Assembly: GCF_037975245.1 (NCBI RefSeq)
Contig: NC_092570.1
Location: 14,709,501-14,773,500 of the forward strand
DNA from: Apostichopus japonicus
Taxonomy: Eukaryota; Echinodermata; Holothuroidea; Aspidochirotida; Stichopodidae
DNA: 64,000 nt
Direction: 5' to 3'
Shown: in pieces, positions 26,801 to 41,500 of the stretch
How the letters are laid out: each line of letters starts with the position of its first letter
Position numbering within the stretch: position 1 is the first letter of the stretch
The notes under the pieces: model-generated
The model's input: the letters and a program-made list of their open reading frames with translations, nothing else
Database searches by the model: none
What the model was told of the DNA's origin: nothing
Position numbers and translations under genes: made by a program

Positions 26801-29800
26801 ATCCAAATGTGGGGAAGAAGTTGGTATATCAACGATAAGTGTAGAATAATAGTTTGATGGATTAGAAGGAGTTGAAATGTAAAGCTAAGCTAATTGAACC
26901 AAAGAATTTCTTTCCTATTGTCAAACGTACGCTACCGGAATACACTATAGCAATACATAAGGAGTATTATTGAGTATTAATTGCCGATTTGTTGATATGG
27001 AATCACTGTTCCTACTCTGTCTGGTTTAAGATGAAAAGTTCTAAAAGCTTATTTTAAGTTTATTTTAAGTTCTAAAAGCATCAGTTATAAACCAATCCAA
27101 CTCCCAGATTTTTTTTTAGAATGTACAATTCTCAACTCAGGTTGAAATACCTTGTAAGATATCGATATTTGAAATATGTGTATAATTCAAGTTTCAAGTT
27201 TATTTGTACCATCATCATTCATTTATATTTTATAACATGATTATTATTAAATTAATATACTTATATATAATAAATGATATGCAATAATCAGTATATATAT
27301 ACATATGATGGGTAGAGGAGTGAGAATAAGCAAAGCTTTACGAGTCTGAACCCTTACAATAAAGAAAGGAAAAGAAATAAGGAAAATAATTAGCAATTTA
27401 CAAAAGAATAACAGCAACATTTAAGATTGGTCTAAATATGCATCTAATTATATGTAATATGAAGTCGAAAACTGCGCCGTCAGCAGGGAGTCTGAGCAGT
27501 GTGAAATTGAACTGTTTCCTCGCAGAGAGCTTTCGCCGCGGTCGCTGTGTCGAGAACCCACCAGCGTTTGGAAAATCTTCGGAAACACTGGCTGAAAGAG
27601 GAGGAAAGGAAGAGGCAGGCGAGGGAGACATACCATTTAACGAATGTACCGATCATTCAGCAGGCTGCGCACGAACCCTCACACCATACCAACCTGGAAG
27701 AGGAAGGTAAGGCTGGACCTAATTTAAAGAAAAGCTCTGCTTTTAGGAATATGGAGTGTAATCTTGTTGTTCCTGGCATTGTTTTGGATTCGTTTACTGA
27801 CGTTTAGCATCTAGCTAAGCCTGTTCAGAGAAGCGTGATGGAAAAGAAATAGATTATTGCAGATGGTAAAAGTTTACAGGAATATTGAAAGTAATAAATA
27901 CAAGAGACAGAAGGGTGTGAGAGGGTTGGGGAGTGGGGCAGGAGTCAAGAGGCAGGGTGTTATATTCGGTGGTTGAGAGGATACCGCAGGATGATCAATA
28001 CGAAGCAATTTATTGCCGGAAAGTAGAAAACTTTTTCAATAATTTATATGCTGCATGGCAAGTCTTAAGTTAAACATCCCCAATGATCAATTGAGGCAAA
28101 ATGAGGCAATTGTTTTAATATTCATAATAGACTGTTTTCCAAAAACTTTCATCAGATCATTAGCCGTAATTGTGAAGGGGGGACAGAAGGGGGGAAGGGG
28201 GTTGGGTTTAGCCTATTTGATGAAGGAGGCCTACAGTTTGTGAGTACATGATTATGTTACATTATAGCTCCTTTGGGAGGGATTTCTTGGTAGGGTTCTT
28301 CGGTACCCCTTGGCTCATGCTTCATAATAAACATGTGTCAGTAACTATCTCAACAAAGCTGTTATCATGTCAAGATAGACTGTCAGAACGATTCCTTTCA
28401 CTAATGTGATGATTTCACTTAACCTTCTAATGCGGCTCTCCAACTGCGAACAAAACCGAGGGCGCTGTCATATGGGTCCATTCTGGTTCCTGCAAAAACA
28501 TGATCAGCTGTTGTTATGAGTTTAGTATAGGGATCATCAGCAGTAGCATGGCACTGCCATGTATTGAAAGTTAAAAAGTATATACGATTTCATCCGTAAT
28601 ATTTAATTGAAGAAGATATCTTTTGAAACATGTGCCCTGAAGTTTCAAGTCAACGTAACAGTTGAATGCACCTTAACTTGTGTTTTCTTCACCATGAATC
28701 TCCAATCGGCAAAACTGCACAAGTGCAACCTCCAACGAGCCCCTCGCCCCTCGTATAAAGAGTCCGCACTCTTTCGAGCGCTTCCAAGTACGATCCCGTT
28801 ACTTTGATCCATGGATCGTTTAATGCTTTCAATCAGGCACAGTATGATCTATATGACAGCTCTCTCCATGGAAACCGGAGAGAGACAGATTTAAAAATTG
28901 ATTTAATGACATTTATTACAAGTCTTTAGAGAGGAGTAAAGCTGCATGAATCACTAGCAGTTTGAATATTTAGTTTAAGTTTGTGACAGAGTGCAGGCAG
29001 TAGAAGACTGGATCTTGATAATGCTGTTGCGGTACCTGCGGGTACATTCGACAGTATGCTGAAACTGTTGCTAAGGTAACTTATTGCGGTGAAATCTTCT
29101 TGTTCTGTTTTGCATCTAAACCTAGAAAAGTGACAGCAGCTTCTGTTTATGAATATGTTAAATCATTCGTGCCAAGGTACATGGGTAAGCCTGGACCAAT
29201 TTTGCCGCAACAATACTCTCAGCCGAGATGTACGTTCGAATTCTACGCTTCCGTTTTATGTTTATTATTAAAGTAACATTTACTTGAGGAGGACAGTGGA
29301 AGATTTTGCCAGCACCTACCTTAATAACCAGAATGCTTTCAAGCATGAACTGTTTGGCTTGCATGGTTATATCCTCAAATGCAACTCAATGTTTTCATTT
29401 TTTGGTATCAACTCACTCTCAGGGATTGTCTGCAGTGGAATTGATGCATTTTTTACCCTACGGATGGATGGATGCATAATTTATCCTCGACTCAATCACA
29501 GCAATGCTGTTGAAGATGTGTCGGTGAAGTGTTAACCAATCAGTTTGAGCAAAAAAAAGCTGTGAGGGTTGTGAGAAACTTGTGATTGGTGATGTGGGCA
29601 GTAGAAAATGAGAACCCGGTCTAATTTGTGCAGGGATTGTAGACACATGTAATTATGACTGTGGGATATACTATTCATTGCTACTATCAACTGACCATGT
29701 GTGTTTGGTACAGGGACACAACATTATTTTCTGGCAGTAGGCATTAAAAATTTAGGCAAATATTGTCCCACTTGGGGAGGATGTGCTCATTCATTTGTGC

Positions 29801-32474
29801 CAAGATTTGTAGCAAAATGACTAGTAAATGATGCCTGAGGTGTGTTTTAGATAAGGGGGTTTGCAAGCTTACATCTGGCAATAGGCATAAAACGGTTGAC
29901 AATATTGTCCACTTGTTAGGATTTTGAAACATGAAAATATCGTCCACACATTAAAATATTGTTGAACATTTTGTGGAAAAATGTTCTTGCACTGACCCAA
30001 CCCTGGTCCCCCCCCCTCCCCAGGACATTTCTTTCCCCAATACTCCTTGATGAAATTGTGCCCCATAGATGTATACTATTGATGACTTGAAGGTCCCCAG
30101 TATTGCCCTCAAATATGCTAGATGGTCAGTCAATAGTCTTGCATGCTCAAATTTCAAGAAGCATCCCTCTGCCACTCTGAGTTGAACTCCAGGATTGAAC
30201 AGTTGCGAGAATCAGAACCACATTGAAAGTACTTTTTCTTGAAAACTTCTAGCACTGTGTGCTAAACTTTTGAGCCAATACTGATGACCTGTGAAATGGT
30301 GCATTCTTAGGCACAATTAGGGTAGAAATTATATCTATAATTAGGTCTACATGGAAGGTTGTGTGGGGTTGTAAATGGGCGGGAGGGGGGGGGGGGTGTT
30401 GGGGGTTGTACAGTAAGCTCTCCACACACCCCTATATCCATGCAAGTCAGCTATGAATGTGTAGTATGCCTATAGCTAGGTTCACAATCGTTGATGGTTG
30501 GTTTGAATCTCTGGAGATTATAACTATGTATTATTATTGTGTTGTACTTTGCAGCAAGAGACCAATATGTTTAAGGTTTTCAGTGCCATGGGGGCACATA
30601 AGCAGCTGTATTATTGCAGTTAACATTCTCATGTATTGATTATATACAACTGACTGTGTGTGAACATCTGGCTTTGTGTAAACCTTAAGGGATAGTACTT
30701 CATAGCAGTTTAGACTTGTTGTGGGTGTAACATTCAAGGTCTCCTTTTGTAAACATCATCAGTAAATTTTTAAAGTAGTATGTATGTATTTTAGATCCTT
30801 CTGCAAACAGGAACTTGTGAAGAAGCCTCATTGGCTTATCAAAGCTGCAAGCTGACCGAAGTCAGTCTCGTAGATTCATATTTAACGTCCATGATTATGA
30901 ATTGTCAATTGTCAACAACTCTGTAACTGGACGACATACATTAATCTTGGAGTGACTCGAACTGGGGACCTTATGATCGGAAGGCACCGGCGTTAACCAC
31001 TGAGCTAACACTCCTAACAGTCGTACATTGTGTCATGTTTGAAATTTCCTTGTCTTTCCTACATCGTACTGTTAAGGTCTTGTAGGACGCACAAATCAGC
31101 AAATGTCCATCACGGTTGGATATATACATGCCTCATTTCTGTTTTCCATTTTTTTTTTTTTTTGTATTCATAGTAGATTATTGGAGAAATGTGTTGATCT
31201 GCAATAAATAAGGGCAGTTTATGTAAATGTTTATGTAAGAGATTACAGCTGTTTTCTGTAGGCCGCTTGTTCTTGTGCTTCCGTCGTAATCATGTACATT
31301 TCTGTCTAAATAATTACACCTGTATCGTACGTAGCAGCTTAAATATATGGAACTGCTGCTCTCGTTATAGGATCACAACCCTTTTTCCTCCTTGGAGTAA
31401 ATTAGTGAGTTGTGTTTCTGATAGATTCAGTGTCATCATTGACAAAGATTTAAGCGGGAATCCTGAAGGGTTAAATACAATGAGAAGAGAGAAGTTGGTA
31501 TAATTAGCCAGATTTCCAATTGTTCGTTAATGAGATAGAAGTGAAGGATGGTACCCCGTATAGCTGGTTCTGTATTTTTATCCGTCTTTAAAGTAGTACA
31601 AAGATGCTGTTTGTCCAATTTATTTTGTATATACCTGTGTTAACAGATTTGCCAAAAACATTCCAATCCCCTATCCCCCCCCCAAAATAAAAATAAAATA
31701 AAAACATGGGGTAAAATGTTCTCCTGGTCTTATAAGCCATTCATATATAACAGACTTAGCTCATGCAGTGTCGTATATAAAACCCTCAAGTCATATTTTT
31801 TCCAAATTTTTGGCAAATCTCAGAACCACAAACAAAACACCTTTAATCAGTCGGTTTAAAAAGAAATGTTATATACATGTTGATTGTACATGTTGATCAT
31901 TTCACCGTTTCCACTGTGAGCACAATTGCTTGAAGCAAACTTTTTTATTATTTTTTATTTTTTTCTTCTATATTCTTCTCCTTTTTTGTTTTTTTCTGCC
32001 TCGGCAACACACATGACCTCTTGTCTCGTTCTTGTTTTATCTCTAACACTGCTGTTTCGTCCCGTCCTAACTCAGAGGATCCACCTCTGCCCGTAAGTGT
32101 CTGTGTGGGTCAACGTCGTGTCTCCATTGCTCCGCCCTCACAAGCCGCCGCAGCTGCCGCAGCATCTGGTATGGGGCGTGTCCCAAACTTGTCTGCTCGA
32201 CGTGCATCACTGTGGTCCGGAACGTTATCCGCAAGTACAGGTACATTTGAAAACGGTCTCATCGTTGCTTCTTCCTTCAGACATCGCTCGGTTTCAGTCA
32301 AGCAAGCCATTTGACAGCCTCAGGGAAAGAAAAAAAATTTCAAAAATAAATAAAAATAATTAAAATAAAATAAAATATAATAATAATAATAATAATTATA
32401 TATATATATGTATATATATATTTATATATATATATATATATTTTATATATATGTATATATATATATGTATATTT

Positions 32475-32533
<59 letters not shown>

Positions 32534-35500
32534 AAATTGTTTCCCTTTTCTTAAAACATACAGCCGTAGCCAATACTGAGTTTGACAATAATGAAACTTT
32601 CCCAATTTTTTTTCCGGTCTTTTTAAAAAAAATTAATGATTTAAACTTTCCAAAATGGCTTTGACTGAAACAGGCTTTGTTAATAATTTTTGTCGACTGT
32701 CTTGCTTGATTTCATTTGAATTAATTTTTTTTTTTTTTTTTTCATCATCATCATCTTGTCAACTAAATTTCATCGTATGATGTTTAAATTGTCACATTTG
32801 CTCCATCATTTAACTCCTTTTTTTTTGTGTAAAATGTTCTGTAGTTCGCAGTGTTTGTAATTTGGCAGTTCCGTATTAAACTACTAAACTGATGCTACAT
32901 TATTGTTTCATCAGACATACATCTCCAAATAAGTAAAAAACCAAAAAAAAAACATCCAAATTATGTTTTTTCATATCTTATGAATTCCACAGAAGTATAA
33001 AACACTTCAGATCAGAAGAAGCAAGTCATCATCTCACAACCAAACAAAGAGAAAAATAAAAAAAAAATAAACACCCAATCTTTTTTTTTTTTTTCAGATG
33101 TACTAATTTAATTATTCAAGGGAATTGAATAACAGTGTTATACTGCCTTAAATTGACAATTAAGTTTTCTGATATTTTCAGAAAAATGGAAAAGGATTCT
33201 GTGTTGCTTTTTCACTCCCCCACCCCACCCCTCCCACCCACACCCACCTTTCATGCTTTGCCATCCTTTTGTTTATAGTAATTGCTCACACATTGTTCAT
33301 GGCTTAATCATTTACACTCATTCACAGTTTGCTTGTTTTTCTTATTGTGCACCGTTTTCAATGTTTGTAAGAACTCCTTATCTCAAAAATTGGTCATAAT
33401 ATGTGTTTAGGTAATAAATCATTTTTGAAAGAAGAATAGACACATTTTTTGATCAGACAGTTATCAAGAAGGATCATCCAAAGAATGACTTTTAGGCAGA
33501 AAAGTTCATTTAATGTAGAATGCCCCAAGAAAAGATGGTTATCAGTCGAGCTTGTTTTTCTTTGTAACTCTTTAAATTTTTTTTGTTTTTGAGAAATGAC
33601 CAATGAAACAAACTGAGGTTCATCAATTAAAGTAACTAAACTGTTAAGTATAAAACACAAGCTATTTAGGACAGGTTGCTCAGATGCAACACAGAAATAT
33701 TGAAAAAATGGGAAATCTTAAAAAGACTTTTATAGCTTCAAATGGAATGAAATTAGACATTTTTCAAGGACAAGTGATGGTTAAATGTCATACAAAAAGT
33801 GCATATGTTTATATGAGGTTAAAAAGGGACATGTTTTGGTCGATTTATAAGAATTTAAGAAACATTGGATCAATGTTTAGGTCTGCGCAGAGGAGCAGAC
33901 GTCACTGTGATGTTTAGCCTTAAAGGGGCATTCCAGAGATTTATCATTTGTCAGAGGTGAATAGTTTGAAAACTTATAACAGCTGTAGATGCATTTCTAG
34001 GACTCTAATTTATTTCTCAACTTCTCGGACAAGTTACATATCACGACTAAAATTCTTCGTAAAGTCATCCTGTCAGTGAATGGACTATTTAAATAGAAAG
34101 ATTATCAACTCAAAGGTTATGGGTAGGTATACTCTCACATAACATAGTCATATGGGTTTCTAAACCCCATCAAATATTCTATGCTTCGTGAGAATATGCC
34201 TTTAAGGTTTCGTTTCTTCTGAAGGTATATATTCTTGCCGATTGTGTCGAAATTTTTTTCGTCTGGGTTTTTTGTTGTTAGGTCAGAAATTTTGTAGTTT
34301 TTTTTTTTTTTTCAATTTTGGTATGTTTTTTAATTTTATTTTATTAGTTAGGAATATATTTAACTTGCAGTGTACATGCCTGTGATTTCATAATGCAGTG
34401 AGTGTGAGAAAGCGAGAGAGAGAGATTGCGGAGAGACAGAGAAAGATGAAGAAGAAAAGATGGAGAGAGCAGAGAGAGAGATGGTTTTGTTAATTACGAA
34501 TGGAAAGAACACCTTTGTTTTTCATAGTGTAATTGGAAATTGTATTTAATTCAAATATATTCATAATAATGGAATTATCAAAGGGAAGGCTGTAGATTGT
34601 ACAGAAGCTGTTAACATTGCGACGAACAAAACTCTTTTAAAGTTACTTCATAATCAAGTTATACTTATCGTATTGTTGTTTTAACAGTTTGAGAGCAAAA
34701 GAATAAGTAGAAAAAGTGTCCAGATGGGAGTACTAAAATGATTCGTAAAATGTCCTGAAATAGGGAAGATTTTTATTTATGACAAAAAATATTATTAATG
34801 AAAATTCAAACGAGGATTATTAAAGTGATCCATAAAACATGTGAAATATTCACATTTTATATTGAATACATCCCAGCAATCACTTAATAGATTTAATTAT
34901 GATAATAGTTATTATAAATAAAGCTTAATGGCATTTTTATAAGTGTCTTAATTGTTATTCTTCAGTTGGGAGGGTAGAATTTTTTTCAGAAGAAGAAGAT
35001 TTTTTGTTGAAAGTAATTTAGTTTTTCTTTTAGTAAAAGGAACATTAGCAAAACTCTTATTTCTCCATAATATATTACAACTTGATGATACAAATGTCAA
35101 ATGGATCCTTTACTCTAGAAGAATATAATTTTTAAATTAAAAAAAAAGGAAATATATATTTCTTAAGGGGTCGCTCTTTGTTGTTTGTTAAGTATTGTTA
35201 TTTTATGAAAACAGAAAGTGAATGTAAAATGGTTTAAGTTTGATACGAAGCAGATCTGTTGTTTTAAACTCGTTGAGAAGGTAGCTATTCGTATATATCT
35301 ATATATTTTTGGTTTTAATCATTCAGTTATGCATGTGTCCATCGAGGTCATCCAAAGGTCAAGATCATGATGGGTGTTGGGAGGGGAGAAAGTGGGGGGG
35401 GGGGGAGCATTTAGAGAAGAGAACATTAAGGAAAGGTCGGTCATGTTTTTACCAAGATGTTTTACCTCAATTTTTTGTAAAAACTATTTTCAGCTGTGGA

Positions 35501-38500
35501 AGAGGACAACCAGGTTATGGAGAGGGCCCACCACACACCTCCAACTTTTGGTGTCTTTTTCCCATCTAGTGTGTGCGGCGCCATCGTACAACTGACCAGC
35601 GCCCTGGACGATTCAGAAGTCAATCTAGAGGGGGTTGCAGGTAATTCAGTAAAGTCTGCATGCAGAGTGTGTACTGGGTGGGTGGGGCTGGGATGGGCGG
35701 GGGGGGGGCAGTTGTTTGTTTGGATGGGGATCTTGGCCTTGTTGTGTTTTGATGGGCCAAGGAGTGGCAGGTTCACCCCAGAAACATAGCAAATAATCAA
35801 AACAACAGTTGATTTCATGTTGCATTGAAGAAAAAGTTTAATTCTGTTCCTCAGTAGCTTACAGAACTAAATTGGTATTTCCACAGGTTAAAGTAAAAAG
35901 CTTTAAAATAAGTCGAAACAAAGACAGGCTGGTATTAAAAGAGCTCCTCACAGCTTAAAGCTCAAAAGCTGGTCAACATGCGCTAGCTTCTGTTTCTACC
36001 CAGGAACTATTAATGACACCCTTATAAACCACTGGCTAACCACACCCTTCACCCTCCTATTGGCTGACAACTCTAGTGCTCAGGTGTACCTCGCCATCCG
36101 ATTGGCTACTACTATTTTATATTCAGCATAATTAAATCATCACAAAAGATGCAATTCCTAACAAAAGGCAAGAGAATGTTATATTCCAGGGCTTTCTTTC
36201 TTTAGTTCAACATGACAAACAACTCAATGCAATGTACCACAGGAGATTTGCATCACAGCAAGTTATGCCAAACCTTGTCATGATTATTTGGTAGTGGAAA
36301 TCTGCCAATTATTTTGGCCCTCTTTGATTTCTGTCAGGAAATGTTTAACACTTTTAGAACATTAAAAATGTGGTTTTGGAAATTTCTTGACATTCACATG
36401 TGAAATATATTGTGGAACGGGTGGGGGGGGGGTGGTGGGAAGGGGGTTGGAGATAGGGGTGTGTTTATGGTGGGTTGGTTAGGGTACAGATGAGGGACAG
36501 TGTACAGATGACAATTGGTTGGAAGCATATCCCATGTTTGATGGGGGGGGGGGAGGTTGGAAATGTATCCTCTTTGAGCATGGGGAAGGTCTCTGCAAAT
36601 GACAGCCATGTCATTTTAAAGAGCAACCCCAACATTACATCCCAGGAGAGTCTTTGGCTCCACCTGTTCTACTTCACACTTCGACTCTTGAGGTAGTTTC
36701 ATTGTCTCCATTTTGGCAGTGAGTGACGTTGCATACAGCACCCTGTGGAACTGCCTTGTCGAAGAACCTGCTCTTATTTGTCGCTATATTCTGGAGAAGA
36801 TCACGTGCAAGGGAAAACAGGTATGTTAAATTGTTAACTTAGACCCCCCCCCTCCCCTCTGTCTCCAGTCTTTGGGTAAGTGTTTGTTTTCATTTTTTCA
36901 TATATTGTAGAGTGGTTAATGTAATTTTAGGGGGAGAGGCAATGGAGGGTGGAAGTAGAGGGAGAGTTAAGGATAATGGGAGGATTGGGAAGGAGAAAGG
37001 GTGAGGTAGGACAATGTCCGTTAAAAGTAGTAGGCCATTGCAATTTAAAGTTGAAAAAGTTTGGCATACATGTTTGCTGGTACTTTGTTAGTCAATTTAT
37101 CCGTCGTATCCTTCTTGAAAGTTTATCAAATTTTACTTGCATGTCATCGTTATATTTTCACAGGAAGAACTGATCTTGTTGATGAAGAGGATGTTTTCCA
37201 GTGTCCGTGAAATTCCATCTCAAGTTGCCCATACGCTCTTTAATTACCTGGTATGGTTCTGTTACCTTGTTTATCTGGGGTATTTAAAAGAAAAACGTTT
37301 AACCACATTGTGAATTCAACCCAATTGTCAAGACGTGCTGAGTGAACCAGTGAAGGCTCTGAGTTCAGCATCACTGTATAGCTAGGGTAGCCCTTTCTCT
37401 GTTCAGCATCGCTGTATAGCTAGGGTAGCCCTTTCTCTGTTCAGCATCACTGTATATAGCTAGGGTAGCCCTTTCTCTGTTCAGCATCGCTGTATAGCTA
37501 GGGTAGCCCTTGTGTAACAAATTTGATTAAACGCCATGACAGAAAAGATATAAAAACCATTTCTCAATTTACAGACTAGGACATACCATATATTCTGTGC
37601 AGATTCTTATAAATATACCAATGCTTGGCATTGATCTAGTTGTGGCTTTAAGAATCTGGCTCCTAGATATACAGGCTGTGTTTGCATATGTTGCTCCATG
37701 GGATGACCGGGGTGTTATAACAAGTCATGCCCTCAAGTTGCAAAAAGTAAATAAATAAACGGCTGAATTCACCACTATTTGTCTCATTACTCATAGATTG
37801 GGTTTGTCATCTACCATTGCCGAGCGCCTCACTCGGGTGCCAGTGAAGCAGTTGCCAATACGCTCTCCATCATTTGGCATATCGTGCCATTTGTTTCTGG
37901 GCTCACAGTCAAGGACATCAAACAAACCCTGAAGAAGGAACAGTGTGATGTGAGTTTACATCGATTCAGTAATTTATTATTTATTCACTTTCAGTAATTT
38001 ATAATTTATTTACCTTCAGTAATTTATAATTTATTTACCTTCAGTAATTTATTATTTATATACCTCCGACCTTGTAGCTAACAGATCTATAAATAGATAC
38101 TTGTTAAAATTCATGTATTAAATATAATGTACTTTGTTTCTCATCAGCCGACATTGTTGGTCAGTGCTAACGTTCCCTGTGCCAAGGTAAGAGATGTAGT
38201 TGTCTTTACTAATTAAACCTTCTCTAGTTTCATGTTGGCCCGGGCCCGGGAGACCGTTATTTTACGATGCTAAGCAGCCACATTTGCATGTGGTAGATAA
38301 ATGGCTCATAACTTAACGATTGACGTCAGTGGCTATCCAATTCACAGTTTTAGCTAGCTCAGTTTGGACTTTTTTACAATATAGAAGACCATTTGAGATT
38401 GGAAAACGGTGGATTTCTCCTGGATGAAAAACCCATCTTACTTTGATCGGTCAGGGATCGAACCCACGACATCCTAGTTGGAATCATTGCTAATGGATAC

Positions 38501-41500
38501 TAACAAACAAAATATATTGTAATATAGAAAACTCATTCCATAGTTTGTTGTCGTCTCTTCGATAACTAAGACATGATTATCTCTTCTCAAAAACCCAATT
38601 TATTTTGCATAAAAAAATCAAGGTATGTAACTTAATAACGAAACAAATGGCAAGGAAAACTGTGCTTTATTTTGTAGATAAACTTACTTGAGTGAAACAG
38701 AAGGGTGGTTGAATGTAGTTTATGTAAATTAGTTTGTAATACACTACCACCTTGCTGATGATTAATATGATGGTTATTTTGTTTGTTCTCAGAGAGTGAT
38801 CATTCACGGGCCTAACGAGATGGACATTCCTACACAGCTCCCCATAGCAGAGGTGAGTCATTGGTTAAAATTACCAACACTTTGGTTTATATCATTAAGG
38901 CCCTGCCTGTTGAGTAGTGATGTAGCACCCATCGCATATTAGGTTTACCTAATATTCATGTGCAAATGAATGTAATGTTATCGCACATAGACAACAGTTT
39001 ATTTGACGAAGTTTTCATCTATACAAGAGTAGAATGCATGTTGGTTCACAAGCTACCAGTTGGTTTTAGAGTAATCTAACATTGTAGTTGAGTTGCACCT
39101 GGGACTGACACTACACTGACTATTTCGGTGCTCAGGGTGTCATGGACCTTATGGGATGAATATTTCTACATAGCCTCTAATACCAAAGATGGCTGATCAC
39201 ATTTTTTGGGATGGTATGTCACTGACTTTTTAAGGAAAACTAATTGGGACTCCAAGTAACTTGGAAATAAAGTTAATGAACACTATTATAGACTGCTTTG
39301 ACAATATCTTGATTTTAATAAGGTCTTTTTGGAATATTATAGAAATGAATGTTGCTAAAACGTTGAAAAATCCAGAGGGGACTTAACCAGCGATCATGCT
39401 GATTATTCAAATCACCATGGAGTCGACAATTTGTAGTCCAATCGATAATTTTTAGCCTTATTTGTTGGTCAATATATATATATACCAGCTGCTTCCCAAT
39501 CCTCATCTTTTTGCTCTGCATCTCTAAGAATACTTAGTTATTGCCAGCAAGGATTATGGTCTTCTTCTTATAATGAACACTGGAGACACATTTATGATGT
39601 AGCCTCCCTGATGACAATTAGTGGTAAGCTACTTCGTTTTCATCATTTTTTATTTCTTGTTTGATTACTTTCAGGAGATGCAGTTTGAAGAGATTCACAT
39701 CGAGAGCTTGGACTTCTTTAAGATCGATCCAGAAGAACACAACGCACATTTTCTTGTCGACAAAAAGACCAGTGAGTCTTTATATATTTATTTGTTTTTC
39801 CACAAAAGTACAAAGTGGAGGGAAGTCTTCCATAAAGCTGAAAAGCTTAACAATGTGGAAGACTCCCTGAAGAAAGAAAAGAAAAGAAATATATAAATAC
39901 ATATACATAAATACAAATTAAATGTTCATTATATATAAAGTAATTACATACAGGTATAATTTGGTAGTAGTCAGTAACTAGCTATTATTTCCTTACAAAA
40001 CCACTTCTTAAAGGATGTGACTGACTTTTTACTCTTTAAATCGTTCGTTAGAAGATTCCATGTTTTTGTTTCATCTTTTTGTAGGCTTAAAGTTCCAATG
40101 GTGGTATTGTAGAGATTATAGTCGGCATCTTTAAGGACTCTTATTTAAGGGCTAGCCGGCACTGTCCTTAATGTTTTTCACAGGACGTCCAGTGTGTTTA
40201 TATATCAATAGTGTGTTTACAACAGTAATGTGTTTACAACAATAGGATGTTACAAAAATAGGGTGTTTACAACAATAGGGTGTTTATAACAATAGGGTGT
40301 TTACAACAGTAGTGTGTTTACAATAATAGTGTGTTTACAACAGTACTATGTTTTACTGCAATAATCTGTTTAAAACAATACTGTGTTTATATAACAATAG
40401 TGTGTTTACAACAATAATGTGTTTACAACAATAGGGTGTTTACAACAATATGTTTACAACAATACTGTGTTTACAACAGTAGTGTGTTTTAACAATAGTG
40501 TGTTTACAACAGTACTATGTTTTACTGCAATAGTGTGTTTTACTGCAATAGTCTGTTTAAAACAATACTGTGTTTATATAACAATAGTGTGTTTACTATA
40601 ACAGTATATTTTTTATATATTCATTCATGCCTTTCATTATACTGTAAAGATATACCAACGCTAATGTTCAGGAATGCCAAAACAAAATTAATACAACAAC
40701 AGAAGATGAAAATTATCTTTGCCAAGATAATTGTAAACAAAACATACAGGAACACATCTCCATTTTATAAGTGTGAACACAGCTTACATTCATGCTGTTT
40801 CTAGTACCAAACATGTTTCATCAAAATTACTCAGGTCCGTTTCTAAAAATTCAGTGATATTCTTAGGACAGCCCATAAATCAGGTGACATTTCTGGGGAC
40901 ATTTTTAATCTGGGAACGGCACATGAAATCCGAGGACCCTCCCCAGAAATCGGGGACATCTGGTGGCCTTATTTTATTTAACCCTTCATTTTAAATTTTT
41001 TAAATATTTCATAGATCAAATGGTGGATGTGAAATCTTATGTTCGGGATTTTTATGCCTACAAGAGGTCACAGTACCCAGAGCTTATCTTGAAGAAAATG
41101 GATCCATTGAAAGGACTGGAACAGCTTCAGAGACAGGTTAGTAAAAATGGCAAAAAAACAATAAAACAAAAATATGTACATTTGCTGTACTAAAATTAGT
41201 TATAAATTTTTCAATTTATGAAATTTTCCCCACTTTTTCATGTTTTGTAATGTTTTGAAATGTGGATAGTTAAGGTTTTCCATGTTGCATTTCTCTTAAT
41301 CCATGGGGTGAGTTTCGCGGGTTTAGCTTTTCAATGGCTAGGTCGCAGGATTCTGGGACCATGGGGTAAGGCAGCGAGAATGACATCATGAAGAGATTAT
41401 ATTCTGTTGTAATTGTCACATTTCTTTAAGAGGGTACAAATTATTTATTCAAAGAGGACTCTGAAATTACTTTTTCATTATCACGTTGTCCCGCTTTCAT

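Noticed and set aside
29284-29535. 83-codon plus-strand open frame in the long intron
   Set aside because: No homology, no splice context, ordinary AT-rich composition.
32093-32098. Internal GTAAGT donor within the exon 32076-32240
   Set aside because: Its use would shift the frame relative to the next exon and drop the conserved RRxS motifs.
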